A DNA stretch of 64,000 nt from Paenarthrobacter nitroguajacolicus (GCF_007786235.1 NZ_VNFK01000014.1:62001-126000), one strand, 5' to 3'; shown: positions 1-9,155, counted from the first letter of the stretch. Notes: generated from the letters alone by a model not told the origin. A program made the numbers and translations.

Positions 1-2576
1 ACCACGCCTCGGGATTCGAGAAGATCCATGAGGCGCCCGGCCTTCGCGAAGCCAACGCGCAGCTTGCGCTGCAGCATCGACGTCGATCCGAACTGCGTTG
101 TGACCACCAATTCGGTGGCCTGCAGAAGGACTTCGAGGTCGTCTCCAATGTCGTCGTCGATCTGCTTCTTCGGCGCCTCGGCAGCAACGTCATCGCGGTA
201 CACGGCCTGCAGCTGTCCCTTGACGTGCTCAACCACCTTGTGGATCTCGGACTCGGTGACCCAGGCTCCTTGGACGCGCATGGCCTTCGAAGCACCCATC
301 GGCAGGAACAAGGCGTCACCCTGGCCGATGAGCTTTTCCGCACCCGGTTGATCCAACACCACGCGGGAGTCGGTGACGGACGATGTGGCGAAGGCCATAC
401 GGGACGGAACGTTCGCCTTGATCAGGCCGGTCACGACATCCACTGAGGGGCGCTGCGTGGCCAGGACCAGGTGGATGCCCGCGGCGCGGGCGAGCTGGGT
501 GATGCGGACGATGGAGTCTTCGACGTCGCGCGGGGCCACCATCATGAGGTCGGCGAGTTCGTCCACAATCACCAAGAGATACGGGTAAGGCTTGATGATG
601 CGCTTGGAGTCAACCGGAGGCACCACTTTGCCTGCCCTGACTGCTTTGTTGAAGTCGTCGATGTGCTTGTAGCCATAGTTGGCGAGGTCGTCATAGCGGG
701 CGTCCATTTCGCGAACCACCCATTGCAAGGCCTCGGCGGCCTTCTTGGGGTTGGTGATAATGGGCGTAATGAGGTGCGGTACGCCCTCGTAGGCCGTGAG
801 TTCCACGCGCTTGGGGTCCACCATGACCATACGGACCTCATCCGGCGTGGCACGCATGAGGATGGACGTGATCATGGAGTTCACGAAGCTCGACTTACCA
901 GCGCCGGTGGCACCGGCCACGAGCAGGTGGGGCATCTTGGCCAGGTTGGCCACCACGTAGCCGCCTTCAACATCCTTGCCGACGCCCATGACCATAGGGT
1001 GGTCTGTGCGGCGGGCATTCTGGCTCCGCAGGACGTCGCCCAACGAGACCGTTTCACGGTCCGTGTTGGGAATCTCGATACCGATGGCGGACTTGCCGGG
1101 AATGGGACTCAGGATGCGGACATCGCTGGAGGCAACGGCGTACGAGATGTTCTTTGAGAGCGCCGTGACGCGCTCCACCTTGGTGCCCGGAGACAACTCA
1201 ATTTCGTAGCGGGTCACCGTAGGACCACGGCTGAAGCCTGTTACTGCGGCGTCGACATTGAACTGTGTGAGGGTGTCCGTCAGAGCGGCGACGACGGCGT
1301 CATTCGCCTCCGTGCGCTCCTTCGGAATGGAGCCCGGCGTGAGGTAGTCGGAGGCCGGCAAGGTGTAGGTGACATCGCCTGCGAGGGACAACTGCTCCGT
1401 GCGCTGTGGAATGGGCGTAGGTGGCGGCGGTGGTGTCGCGGGACGGGCGGGCACCTGGGCGGCCGTAGGCGCAGTCATCTCGGGCGTCAGGACCGGAATG
1501 GCTTCGGTGGGGTTGTCGATCCCGGGAGTGGCACCGGCCAGGCCTTGGGCCGCCTTGATCTTCCCGACGGCGATCTCCGCCTGGGTGGGGCGACGCACCC
1601 CCGGCGGAACGCGCGGTGCGGACGGGCCGGGAGTTTCGTCGTCGTCGACAATGGCGTGCTCGAAAGCCTCGTCTCCGACGTAACCTTCCAGGCCGGCGTC
1701 GGTTTCCTCGTCCTTGCCGAAGAGGCGCATGCGCTTCTTCTTCTTGGGCTTGGCGGCAGCATCGTTCTCGTAGAGATAGCTGCGGTCGTGGGTGTCTTTG
1801 CCGGAGCCGTCCATGAGATCGACGCCCATGAGGTGCTCATAGGCGCCGCGGATCCGGGCGGGAATGGCACCAAAGGGGGTGGCCGTCACGATCAGCAGCG
1901 AGACGAACGCGAGCAATCCGTACACAATCACTGGAACAGCTGCGTGAATTGCGGCCAGCGGGGCGGAAGCAAGGAAGCCGAGCATTCCACCGGCCTTGCG
2001 CAATCCGTCGAAGCCATCCGCCACCGTGGGCATGCCGCCAATGACATGGGCCAACGCCGAACCGGCAAGGGTCATGATCATGAAACCGATGCCTACGCGG
2101 TTGTTCCCCCGGCCATCCTGTGGTTTCCGGAACAAACGGAAAGCACAAATGAAGAGCATGAACGGCAGGATCAGTGACATCCAGCCGAACGTCCCGTTGA
2201 CCACGCTGTACACGGCGTCGGGAAGCCAACCGGTGAGGCCCCACCATGCGAAGGTTGCAATGCCAATGCCCAGGACCAAGTTGAAGAGGGCCGCGCCATC
2301 CCGTCGGTCAGCGGGATCGAGGTCGCTGACGTCGTGGCCGATTCGCCTGACTCCGGCGCCCACGACGTGGCCGATCCCCTGCCACGCTCCGGACAGCATT
2401 CGGAGCGGCAGCGGAGCTTGGGGCTCGACGGCGGCTGCTTGCTTGGTGCGGGCAGTGCTTGCCCTGCCGCCCTTGGCCGCCGCAGCGCTGCTTTTGGATG
2501 CAGCTCCGCCCCGGCCTGTGCCGCCGGTTTTATTGTTTGAGCTGCCTCGTGGCGTGGAGGTAGTACGGGTCGCCAT
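1..2576 (-). CDS. ftsK: DNA translocase FtsK/SpoIIIE family (3' end outside window)
   Basis: Septal ATP-driven DNA pump that clears and resolves chromosomes at division. The frame starts at ATG 2576 and runs off the left edge, so about 858 codons are present and the end of the C-terminal winged-helix region is missing. The order is a basic, low-complexity N-terminus, four hydrophobic segments in the first 210 residues or so, a Pro/Thr-rich linker, then the motor domain with Walker A GATGAGKSS, Walker B LLVIVDELADLMM and the QRPSVDVVTG segment typical of FtsK. It follows rnj on the same strand after a strong hairpin, so it probably has its own promoter. The truncation is a window artefact: the last residues seen (LLESRG) still match the family. 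Confidence 0.96.
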   Translation of the reverse strand, partial: MATRTTSTPRGSSNNKTGGTGRGGAASKSSAAAAKGGRASTARTKQAAAVEPQAPLPLRMLSGAWQGIGHVVGAGVRRIGHDVSDLDPADRRDGAALFNLVLGIGIATFAWWGLTGWLPDAVYSVVNGTFGWMSLILPFMLFICAFRLFRKPQDGRGNNRVGIGFMIMTLAGSALAHVIGGMPTVADGFDGLRKAGGMLGFLASAPLAAIHAAVPVIVYGLLAFVSLLIVTATPFGAIPARIRGAYEHLMGVDLMDGSGKDTHDRSYLYENDAAAKPKKKKRMRLFGKDEETDAGLEGYVGDEAFEHAIVDDDETPGPSAPRVPPGVRRPTQAEIAVGKIKAAQGLAGATPGIDNPTEAIPVLTPEMTAPTAAQVPARPATPPPPPTPIPQRTEQLSLAGDVTYTLPASDYLTPGSIPKERTEANDAVVAALTDTLTQFNVDAAVTGFSRGPTVTRYEIELSPGTKVERVTALSKNISYAVASSDVRILSPIPGKSAIGIEIPNTDRETVSLGDVLRSQNARRTDHPMVMGVGKDVEGGYVVANLAKMPHLLVAGATGAGKSSFVNSMITSILMRATPDEVRMVMVDPKRVELTAYEGVPHLITPIITNPKKAAEALQWVVREMDARYDDLANYGYKHIDDFNKAVRAGKVVPPVDSKRIIKPYPYLLVIVDELADLMMVAPRDVEDSIVRITQLARAAGIHLVLATQRPSVDVVTGLIKANVPSRMAFATSSVTDSRVVLDQPGAEKLIGQGDALFLPMGASKAMRVQGAWVTESEIHKVVEHVKGQLQAVYRDDVAAEAPKKQIDDDIGDDLEVLLQATELVVTTQFGSTSMLQRKLRVGFAKAGRLMDLLESRGV

Positions 2577-2590
2577 AAGTGCCACGGTAC

Positions 2591-2632
2591 CCCAAGGGGG
2601 CCTGAAATCCGCGGATTTCAGGCCCCCTTGGG
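2591..2632 (-). terminator. Long perfect palindrome downstream of rnj
   Basis: A 42-base sequence is identical to its own reverse complement (20-base arms around a GC centre). It lies 19 bases past the rnj stop and 14 bases before the ftsK start. No T-run follows on either strand. The likely role is a U-tract-less terminator or 3'-end stabiliser for the dapA-rnj transcript; the hairpin itself is certain, its function inferred. Confidence 0.65.
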
Positions 2633-2651
2633 CATTCATGTTGCTGGCTGG

Positions 2652-4343
2652 CTACGCTTCCAAGACCACTGGGATGATCATGGGGCGCCGGCGCAGCTTC
2701 CGGTTGACCCACGTGCCGATGATCCTGCGGACCACTTGCTGCAACTGGTGGTTGGTGTGGTCTGTGTGATTAAGCACAGCGTCCTCGAGTGCGGCGTTGA
2801 TCTTGGGAATGATCTCATCAAAAACCGAATCATCCTCGGCCACGCCGCGGGCATGGATCTCCGGGCCGGACACGATCTTGCCCGTGGTACGGCTGATGAC
2901 CGTGATAACGGAAATGAATCCCTCATCCCCCAGGACGCGACGGTCCTTGAGGTCGGCGTCGGTGATCTCGCCCACGCTGGAGCCGTCCACGTACACGAAT
3001 CCGACCTCTACCTGACCAACGACGTTCGCCTTGTGGTCCTTGAGGTCGATGACCGTGCCGTTGTCGCTCAGGATGATGCCTTCCGACGGCACTCCTGATT
3101 CCAGGGCAATGTTGCCGTTGGCGATCAAGTGCCGGGTTTCACCGTGCACGGGCATGGCGTTCAGCGGCTCAAGGATGTTGTAGCAGTAGAGCAACTCGCC
3201 CGCCGCGGCATGTCCTGACACGTGAACCTTCGCGGTCCCCTTGTGGATCACGTCGGCGCCCAGCTTCAGGAGACCGTTGATGATGCGGAACACGGCATTC
3301 TCGTTGCCCGGAATGAGGCTGGAGGCCAGGATCACGGTATCGCCCTGGCCAACAATCACACGGTGATCACCATTGGCCATGCGCGAGAGGGCTGCCATGG
3401 GCTCACCCTGCGATCCGGTGGACATGAGGACCACGCGGTCGTCCGGCAAGTTGTCGATGTTCTTGATGTCCACCAAAATGCCTTCAGGCACGTCCAGGTA
3501 CCCAAGCTTGGCGGCGATGGCCATGTTACGCACCATGGATCGGCCAACGAAAGCCACCTTGCGGCTGTGCTTGGCAGCAGCATCGAGGACCTGCTGGACG
3601 CGGTGGACGTGGGACGAGAAGGAAGCGACGATGATGCGCTTCTTCGCCTGCCCGAACAACCGGTCCAGGGTGGGCCCGATTTCCTTCTCTGCCGTGGTGA
3701 AGCCAGGCACATCGGCGTTGGTGGAGTCGGCCATGAAGAGGTCTACGCCTTCTTCTCCCAAGCGGGCGAAGTGCCGAAGGTCCGTGATACGGCCGTCGAG
3801 CGGCAGCTGATCCATCTTGAAGTCGCCCGTGTGCAGAACGTTGCCGCCCTCGGTACGGATAAAGACTGCCAGGGCGTCCGGAATGGAGTGGTTGACAGCC
3901 ACGAACTCGCACTCGAACGGACCGAACTGCTCCACCTGGCCCTCGGTGACGGTCAGCGTGTAGGGCTTGATCCGGTGTTCCTGGAGCTTTGCTTCCACCA
4001 GGGCAAGGGTGAGCTGGGATCCGATCAGCGGGATATCGGCTTTGAGGCGCAGCAGGTAGGGAACCGCGCCAATGTGGTCCTCGTGCCCGTGGGTCAGCAC
4101 GACGCCAACGACGTCTTGGAGCCGGTCCTCTATGTAGGAGAAATCGGGCAGGATCAAATCGACGCCGGGCTGGGTCTCCTCAGGGAAGAGCACGCCACAG
4201 TCAACGACCAGAAGCTTGCCGTCGATTTCGAAAACCGCCATGTTGCGGCCAATTTCTCCCAGTCCACCGAGCGGAACAATCCGCAGCGTGCCTTTCGGCA
4301 GTTTAGGCGGAGTAACCAGTCCGGGAAGGGCGGTTTGGGTCAT
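2652..4343 (-). CDS. rnj: Ribonuclease J
   Basis: Metallo-beta-lactamase/beta-CASP RNase with 5'-exo and endonuclease activity in mRNA decay and rRNA maturation. The 563 residues match the usual actinobacterial RNase J length. The zinc motif HGHEDH is at residues 85-90, the beta-CASP region with GSQGEP follows in the middle, and the C-terminal part carries HVSGHA. The start has GGAAAG about 8 bases upstream. It sits 27 bases after dapA on the same strand; the dapA-rnj pair is common in actinobacteria. A perfect palindrome closes the unit. Confidence 0.97.
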   Translation of the reverse strand: MTQTALPGLVTPPKLPKGTLRIVPLGGLGEIGRNMAVFEIDGKLLVVDCGVLFPEETQPGVDLILPDFSYIEDRLQDVVGVVLTHGHEDHIGAVPYLLRLKADIPLIGSQLTLALVEAKLQEHRIKPYTLTVTEGQVEQFGPFECEFVAVNHSIPDALAVFIRTEGGNVLHTGDFKMDQLPLDGRITDLRHFARLGEEGVDLFMADSTNADVPGFTTAEKEIGPTLDRLFGQAKKRIIVASFSSHVHRVQQVLDAAAKHSRKVAFVGRSMVRNMAIAAKLGYLDVPEGILVDIKNIDNLPDDRVVLMSTGSQGEPMAALSRMANGDHRVIVGQGDTVILASSLIPGNENAVFRIINGLLKLGADVIHKGTAKVHVSGHAAAGELLYCYNILEPLNAMPVHGETRHLIANGNIALESGVPSEGIILSDNGTVIDLKDHKANVVGQVEVGFVYVDGSSVGEITDADLKDRRVLGDEGFISVITVISRTTGKIVSGPEIHARGVAEDDSVFDEIIPKINAALEDAVLNHTDHTNHQLQQVVRRIIGTWVNRKLRRRPMIIPVVLEA

Positions 4344-4370
4344 GTTTTGCTACTTTCCGGCGGAAGCGTC

Positions 4371-5282
4371 CTAGACGTTGAAGTCCATTCCGGCTTCCGC
4401 CAAATCCCCGCGGATGATTTCGATCTCGGCCGCGTCCGGCTCCACGAGGGGCAAACGGACAACCGAGTTGGGCAGGACTCCCTGCCACTTGAGAATCTGC
4501 TTGGCGGCTACTGCGCCTTGGACACGCGTCATGGTTCCACGAACCACGGGTTCCAGTTCAAAATTGATGGCCCTCGCCGTAGCGAGGTCGTTGGCGTTGA
4601 CGGCGTCGATCAGCTCGCGGAAGCGGCGCGTAGCCACATGGGTGGTCACACCCACCAGACCGACGGCTCCGAGTGCCATCCACTGGAGGGTGAGTCCGTC
4701 GTCACCGGAGTAGAAGACGAGGTCCGTTTCGGCCATGACCCGAGTGGCAGCAGCGAAATCCGCTTTGGCGTCCTTGACGGCCACGATGTTCTGGTGTTGG
4801 GCCAGGCTGATCATGGTTTCGGGAGCGATCGCAATGGAGGAACGGCCCGGAATGTCATAGAGCATGACGGGAAGGTCCGTGGCCGAGGCGATCGTCTCAA
4901 AATGAGCGCGGACGCCGGCCTGGCTGGGCTTGTTGTAGTAAGGGGTGACGATCAGGAGACCATCGACGCCAACCTCCGCTGCGCGCTGTGAGAGGTGCAC
5001 GGAGTGGGCGGTGTCATTGGTACCGGTTCCGGCGATGATGGCAGCCTTGCCACCGACGGCTTCTTTGACGGCACGGAACATGCCCAGGTTTTCGTCATCC
5101 GTGAGCGTGGACGTCTCTCCAGTGGTGCCTGTCACCACGAGTCCGTCGCAGCCATCCTGAACGAGCTTCTCTGCAAGTGCTGCGGCTTGGTCGTAGTCCA
5201 CCTTGCCGTCCTCGGTGAACGGGGTGACCATGGCGGTCAGCAGGGTACCAAGGGCGGGGATGGAGGCGCGCAAGTCAGACAT
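4371..5282 (-). CDS. dapA: 4-hydroxy-tetrahydrodipicolinate synthase
   Basis: Condenses pyruvate with aspartate semialdehyde, the first committed step of lysine and diaminopimelate synthesis. The 303-residue TIM barrel carries TGTTGE at 51-56, YYNKP at 115-119, the LYDIPGR tyrosine at 142 and the Schiff-base lysine K170 in VAVKDAK. There is no Shine-Dalgarno: the ATG lies 7 bases after a TAACGT -10 box, so a leaderless transcript is likely. Its partner dapB is about 3 kb away on the same strand. Confidence 0.97.
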   Translation of the reverse strand: MSDLRASIPALGTLLTAMVTPFTEDGKVDYDQAAALAEKLVQDGCDGLVVTGTTGETSTLTDDENLGMFRAVKEAVGGKAAIIAGTGTNDTAHSVHLSQRAAEVGVDGLLIVTPYYNKPSQAGVRAHFETIASATDLPVMLYDIPGRSSIAIAPETMISLAQHQNIVAVKDAKADFAAATRVMAETDLVFYSGDDGLTLQWMALGAVGLVGVTTHVATRRFRELIDAVNANDLATARAINFELEPVVRGTMTRVQGAVAAKQILKWQGVLPNSVVRLPLVEPDAAEIEIIRGDLAEAGMDFNV

Positions 5283-5289
5283 AAGAAAA

Positions 5290-5317
5290 ACGTTACCCTG
5301 TCAAAGGCTTGTTACAA
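5290..5317 (-). promoter_or_regulatory. dapA promoter (leaderless type)
   Basis: Minus-strand TTGTAA (5312-5317), 16 bases, TAACGT (5290-5295), then 7 bases to the dapA ATG. The expected transcription start coincides with the start codon. Seen by eye only. Confidence 0.45.
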
Positions 5318-5340
5318 GAATGGGTTCCGCGTGATGGTCC

Positions 5341-6171
5341 TCATTCTCCGGCGCCCCTCCGGAAGCGATGGAGGCCCGACCACTCCAACTTTGCCACGAC
5401 TGTTTCCGTGCCAACGCCCTTCACTTGCGCCAGCGACGCACCATCCGGGCCCCAGGCACCGCTGAGCCCGCACGATGCACCCAACGGCGTTTTCCCGCCC
5501 AGGTTCGCCAAGAGCCCGAATATTCGGTGATCCATGGAGCGGGCACCCATGTGAAGTCCAAGCCGTAGCTCCTCGCCGAGCGTATACAACGCCGATACCG
5601 CATAAACGTCCGCTTTCGCCTCGGAGGCAGCGGCCGCATGGGCGGGATGTGCTGCGTCAGCGCAGACTGCGAGCGCGATGCGCCACCCGTCAACGGTGAC
5701 CATTCCTGGGCCGTTACCCGGGACGAAGATCTTGCGCTCTGCTCCATGCAGATGCGTCTTGAAGATCGGACGAACGGATCCCCCGGGGCCAACGACGAGA
5801 GATGCCAGCCGGGGAGTGGAATCCGCCTCCCTCCAGGCCGCTCCGACGATGGCTGTTGTCTTGGTGCGGGCACAAGCTTCCTGCAGCGGCTGGAGCCTGG
5901 GGTCGTGGGCGTTCAGCCAGGGACCGGTCGAGCCAGCCGTCCCCGAGGTGGTCAGAGTGTTGAGTTCATACCCAGTCAGGGAGAGTTCCGGAAACAAAAC
6001 CAAGCGCGAGCCTTCTGACTGTGCACGCTCCACGAGGTCCACGTGGGCTTCGACATTTGCCGCGACAGTCTCTTCCCCGGCACCGGCCGTCAGGGCCTGG
6101 TACTGAACGACGGCGGCCAGCAGCGTTGCTGAGCCCGGAGCTTCTTCGACTGCTTGCGGTGCATGGGTCAC
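5341..6171 (-). CDS. Carbon-nitrogen hydrolase (nitrilase superfamily)
   Basis: Amide or nitrile hydrolase of the nitrilase superfamily; the substrate is not predictable. The 276 residues carry the catalytic triad: E62 in LFPELSLTGYE, K138 in FKTHLHG and C170 in AVCADAAHP, the usual spacing. The alanine-rich C-terminal half keeps the NLGG segment. The GTG start at 6171 is 6 bases after a TAGGAT -10 box with no Shine-Dalgarno. It lies 24 bases downstream of the DUF222 fragment and appears to be transcribed separately. Alternatives are omega-amidase or N-carbamoyl hydrolase activities. Confidence 0.85.
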   Translation of the reverse strand: MTHAPQAVEEAPGSATLLAAVVQYQALTAGAGEETVAANVEAHVDLVERAQSEGSRLVLFPELSLTGYELNTLTTSGTAGSTGPWLNAHDPRLQPLQEACARTKTTAIVGAAWREADSTPRLASLVVGPGGSVRPIFKTHLHGAERKIFVPGNGPGMVTVDGWRIALAVCADAAHPAHAAAASEAKADVYAVSALYTLGEELRLGLHMGARSMDHRIFGLLANLGGKTPLGASCGLSGAWGPDGASLAQVKGVGTETVVAKLEWSGLHRFRRGAGE

Positions 6172-6177
6172 CCGGCC

Positions 6178-6183
6178 ATCCTA
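6178..6183 (-). promoter_or_regulatory. -10 box for the C-N hydrolase gene
   Basis: TAGGAT on the minus strand, 6 bases before the GTG start; no convincing -35. Consistent with a leaderless mRNA. Confidence 0.4.
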
Positions 6184-6194
6184 TGCTGCAGCTG

Positions 6195-6548
6195 TCACGC
6201 AGGCCCGTGAGTGCGAGCAGACCCCTGAGTCCTCTCGGGCTCCTCGGAGCAGTAGTGTGCGACCGCACGCTCTTTGAGGTGCTCCGCCCAGGCAACCAGC
6301 CGCTGGGAAGCGCGGACAAACTCAAAAAGTTCGAGCGGCGTCAGGGACTCCAGGTCCGTTTCGGAGAGTCGTCGGGCGAGTTCTGCCCCTGGCGCTTGCT
6401 CGGCCAGGACAGTGCCTTCGCGCTGCCATTGTGTATCCTCGGGAGGCTCACCGGCCACCAACTGCCGGAAAAGGAAGTCAACCACACCGGGACTCATCGC
6501 CTTCATTGGTCCTTGAAGGCCCTCCAGCGGTTTCGGAACATCGTTCAT
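6195..6548 (-). CDS. Orphan N-terminal DUF222/13E12-repeat-like protein
   Basis: A 117-residue protein whose C-terminal half (LTPLELFEFVRASQRLVAWA) resembles the start of DUF222 / 13E12-repeat proteins. Full-length members are about 400-500 residues and end in an HNH nuclease domain, which is absent here; a neighbouring gene begins 24 bases on. I chose ATG 6548 rather than the GTG at 6581, because the longer version would translate through a LexA box and a -10 element. The ATG lies 6 bases after TACCAT, so it is probably leaderless. It is either a decayed remnant or a deliberately short SOS-controlled relative. Confidence 0.6.
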   Translation of the reverse strand: MNDVPKPLEGLQGPMKAMSPGVVDFLFRQLVAGEPPEDTQWQREGTVLAEQAPGAELARRLSETDLESLTPLELFEFVRASQRLVAWAEHLKERAVAHYCSEEPERTQGSARTHGPA

Positions 6549-6554
6549 GACGCC

Positions 6555-6583
6555 ATGGTATTCGAACATATATTCGAACACAA
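6555..6583 (-). promoter_or_regulatory. SOS-regulated promoter of the DUF222-like gene
   Basis: Minus-strand TTGTGT (6578-6583), 17-base spacer, TACCAT (6555-6560), then 6 bases to ATG 6548. The whole spacer is occupied by the LexA box, an ideal arrangement for repression. Confidence 0.6.
6562..6577. promoter_or_regulatory. LexA box (SOS operator)
   Basis: TCGAACATATATTCGA differs at one position from the actinobacterial/Gram-positive consensus TCGAAC-N4-GTTCGA. Established knowledge: mycobacterial 13E12-family genes are DNA-damage inducible through such boxes. Confidence 0.7.
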
Positions 6584-6685
6584 GGTTCGTGTCCCCCGCA
6601 GCGGCCTCAGGATGGCCCGTGGTCGACGGCTGCCAACCAAGGCGGGGACCCGTACCCTCACAGCTGCCTATGAGACCATCTCAGC

Positions 6686-7921
6686 ATGACTTCGCAAGAG
6701 ACGGCACCACCCCGCAAAGTCCCCGGGAATGGCGCGGTCTCGTCCAGGCTCAGCGGCATCGACGCCGCGCGTGGGGCAGCTTTGCTGGGCATGATGTCTA
6801 CCCACCTGTTGCCGACGTTCGGGCCGTCACCACAATGGGAGCCAACATTCGTGGGCTTGGTCTTCTCCGGACGGTCCGCGGCGTTGTTCGCTGTCCTTGC
6901 CGGCATCGGGTTGGCGCTGAGCACGGGAAAGCAGGAACCCAAGAGCGGCATGGAACTCTGGGCGGCCAGGGGCGGCGTGGCCATGCGCGCTTTGGTGATT
7001 GCCGTCGTCGGACTCACGCTTGGAGGCCTGGACGTCAACGTCGCCGTGATCCTGGTGCACTACGCAGTCCTGTTCCTGTGCATCCTGCCGTTCCTCGGCT
7101 TGAGGCTTAGGGCACTCTGCCTCTGGTCGCTCGGGTGGGTCCTGGTGTCCCCGGTGCTGGCCTCTTTGGTCCGGCCGTTACTGCTCGACGCGAACCCTCC
7201 CCTGCAACTTGGCCACAATCCCAACAGCGATGACCTGGGGACGCCCGGACGGCTGCTGGCCGATCTGTTCTTCACGGGCTACTACCCCGTGTTCCAGTGG
7301 ATCTCGTATTTGCTGATCGGGCTGGTGATCGGTCGTCTGGCACTGACGACGGCGAAGGTACAGGTCCTGTTGCTGGTATGCGGAACCGCAGTGGCAACAG
7401 TGGCGAAAATCGTCGGCATCCTCGCCATGGAAGCCTGGGGAGGCCGGGCAGCGTTGGAGGCGCTCCCTGCCACGCGTGGATACCCGCTGGACAGCATGCT
7501 CCAAGTGAATCTCACCGGACTGCAGCAGGTTGATTCGTGGTGGTGGTTGGCCACGGCAGCCCCGCATGCCGGAACCACGCTTGACCTGTTGCACACCGGA
7601 GGTGTCGCGGCCGGCGTCGTGGGTCTTTTCCTGATGCTCGGCACACTGGCTGAACGCATCAAGATTAACTTCCTGATGGTCCTCAGCGGGCCTGGCGCCA
7701 TGACGCTGACTCTCTACTCAGCCCACGTCTGGGTGGTATCCGGATTCACCAACCAGCCCCTGCCCGCCGGTTGGACCGACGAGGGCATGTACTGGACACA
7801 GGCACTGGCAGCCGTGGCCATTGGCGTCTGCTTTGCGTTGCTGCGACGTCGTGGACCACTTGAATGGGTAGCCCACACAGCGTCCAAGCTGGGCAGCTAT
7901 CGTCCCGCAGCTGTGGGCTGA
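6686..7921 (+). CDS. DUF418/heparan-acetyltransferase-like multi-pass membrane protein
   Basis: A 411-residue integral membrane protein with roughly ten hydrophobic segments. It opens with SRLSGIDAARGAALLGMMS, typical of the DUF1624/heparan-alpha-glucosaminide acetyltransferase-like N-terminus, and ends in a DUF418-type C-terminal region with YSAHVW. Such proteins are proposed to move acyl groups across the membrane, but no substrate is known. It diverges from the SOS-box gene across 137 bases, and its 3' end overlaps the next, convergent gene by 25 bases. No clear ribosome-binding site is seen. Confidence 0.75.
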   Translation: MTSQETAPPRKVPGNGAVSSRLSGIDAARGAALLGMMSTHLLPTFGPSPQWEPTFVGLVFSGRSAALFAVLAGIGLALSTGKQEPKSGMELWAARGGVAMRALVIAVVGLTLGGLDVNVAVILVHYAVLFLCILPFLGLRLRALCLWSLGWVLVSPVLASLVRPLLLDANPPLQLGHNPNSDDLGTPGRLLADLFFTGYYPVFQWISYLLIGLVIGRLALTTAKVQVLLLVCGTAVATVAKIVGILAMEAWGGRAALEALPATRGYPLDSMLQVNLTGLQQVDSWWWLATAAPHAGTTLDLLHTGGVAAGVVGLFLMLGTLAERIKINFLMVLSGPGAMTLTLYSAHVWVVSGFTNQPLPAGWTDEGMYWTQALAAVAIGVCFALLRRRGPLEWVAHTASKLGSYRPAAVG

Positions 7922-8385
7922 GAACGGAAGAGCTTCACGGCATCGCGCATGGAAGCACGGGCACGCTTGCGGTCTCCTGAGGCATCGTAGGCGCAGCTGA
8001 GGCGGAACCAGGAGCGCCAATCCTCCGGCGCGGCCTCAGCTTCGGCGCGGTACTTCTCAAACTCGGCATCGGCGGCAGCACGGACAATCCGCCCGCCGGG
8101 AGTGCGGGGCAGGGTGTCTTCGGGAAGCCCGCCTTCGGCTTCCAGAACCTTGGCCATCTGCTCGGTCCGGGCACCAAAGAGCAGTTCGCGGATGAGGGCC
8201 CATGCGCCGACCATGGGCAGGACCAGATAGGCCGCTCCGATGCCCTTGGCTACCAGGTTGGGGTCACCGAGCAGCAGGAACGAGCGCTGCACTGACACCA
8301 CCAGGTACAGCACCAGCAACAGGGTGATGGCACCGACCCAGATTTTGGTGCGGTTTTTCTTCAAGGCGGTCCAGAAGTTGCCCAT
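7897..8385 (-). CDS. Small membrane protein with TPR-like C-terminus
   Basis: A 162-residue protein of unknown function. It has two membrane segments (about residues 15-33 and 46-66), then a soluble tail with one TPR-like helix pair (WRSWFRLSCAYDASGDRKRA). It begins 4 bases after dapB ends on the same strand, so it is probably co-transcribed with dapB. The last 25 bases overlap the convergent DUF418 gene. Confidence 0.7.
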   Translation of the reverse strand: MGNFWTALKKNRTKIWVGAITLLLVLYLVVSVQRSFLLLGDPNLVAKGIGAAYLVLPMVGAWALIRELLFGARTEQMAKVLEAEGGLPEDTLPRTPGGRIVRAAADAEFEKYRAEAEAAPEDWRSWFRLSCAYDASGDRKRARASMRDAVKLFRSQPTAAGR

Positions 8386-8389
8386 GGCC

Positions 8390-9148
8390 CTAGAGACCCA
8401 GGTCCAAGTAGCCGTCCAAGCCCACTGTGAGGCCCGGGTTGGCCGCGACTTTGCGCAGCCCCAGCAGGACGCCGGGCATGAAGGAAGCGCGGTCGAAGGA
8501 ATCGTGGCGCAGCGTCAGCTGCTCGCCGGGACCACCGAAGAGTACTTCCTGGTGGGCCACCAGGCCGCGCAGGCGGACACTGTGCACACGAACCCCCTCC
8601 ACGTCGCAGCCACGTGCACCGTCCAACGACGTTTCGGTGGCATCCGGGCTGGCAGGCACACCAGCTTCCTGGCGGGCCTCAGCAATCAACTGCGCTGTGC
8701 GCACTGCCGTACCTGAGGGCGCATCCACCTTGTTGGGATGGTGCAGTTCGATGATTTCCACGGACTCGAAATACTGCGAGGCCTTGGCAGCGAACGCGGA
8801 CGCCAGCACGGATCCAAGGGCAAAGTTCGGGGCGATCAGGACACCGGTGTCCGGCTTCTCCTCCAACAGCGCACGCAGTGACTCCAGCCTGTTGGCATCC
8901 CAACCGGTGGTGCCTACAACGGCGTGGATGCCGTGTTCGACTGCGAACCGGACGTTGGTCTCCGTGATGTCCGGGACGGTGAGGTCAACAACATACTGCG
9001 CACCGGCGTCGAGCAGTTTCTCCAGGGAATCGCCGCGGCCAAGAGCCGCTACCAGCTTCATGTCGTGGGCTGCTTCAACAGCCTTAACGGCTTCAATTCC
9101 CATACGCCCGTTGGCGCCCAGCACTGCAACAGCAAGTTGTTCGGTCAT
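8390..9148 (-). CDS. dapB: 4-hydroxy-tetrahydrodipicolinate reductase
   Basis: NAD(P)H-dependent second step of the diaminopimelate pathway, acting on the DapA product. The 252 residues have the Rossmann motif VLGANGRMG at 9-17 and the substrate signature ELHHPNKVDAPSGTA with H136 and K140. ATG 9148 is 7 bases downstream of TAGGGT; an AAAGG overlaps the gap, so either leaderless or weakly SD-led initiation is possible. It is followed by a small membrane-protein gene in the same unit. Confidence 0.97.
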   Translation of the reverse strand: MTEQLAVAVLGANGRMGIEAVKAVEAAHDMKLVAALGRGDSLEKLLDAGAQYVVDLTVPDITETNVRFAVEHGIHAVVGTTGWDANRLESLRALLEEKPDTGVLIAPNFALGSVLASAFAAKASQYFESVEIIELHHPNKVDAPSGTAVRTAQLIAEARQEAGVPASPDATETSLDGARGCDVEGVRVHSVRLRGLVAHQEVLFGGPGEQLTLRHDSFDRASFMPGVLLGLRKVAANPGLTVGLDGYLDLGL

Positions 9149-9155
9149 GCCTTTA

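Noticed and set aside
3222..4991. 589-codon plus-strand frame across rnj and dapA
   Set aside because: It spans two well-supported opposite genes and their gap, and its translation is histidine/valine-rich without motifs.
6195..6581. DUF222-like protein starting MFEYMFEY at 6581
   Set aside because: Those codons are the LexA box and promoter; the repeated FEY comes from the palindromic operator sequence.
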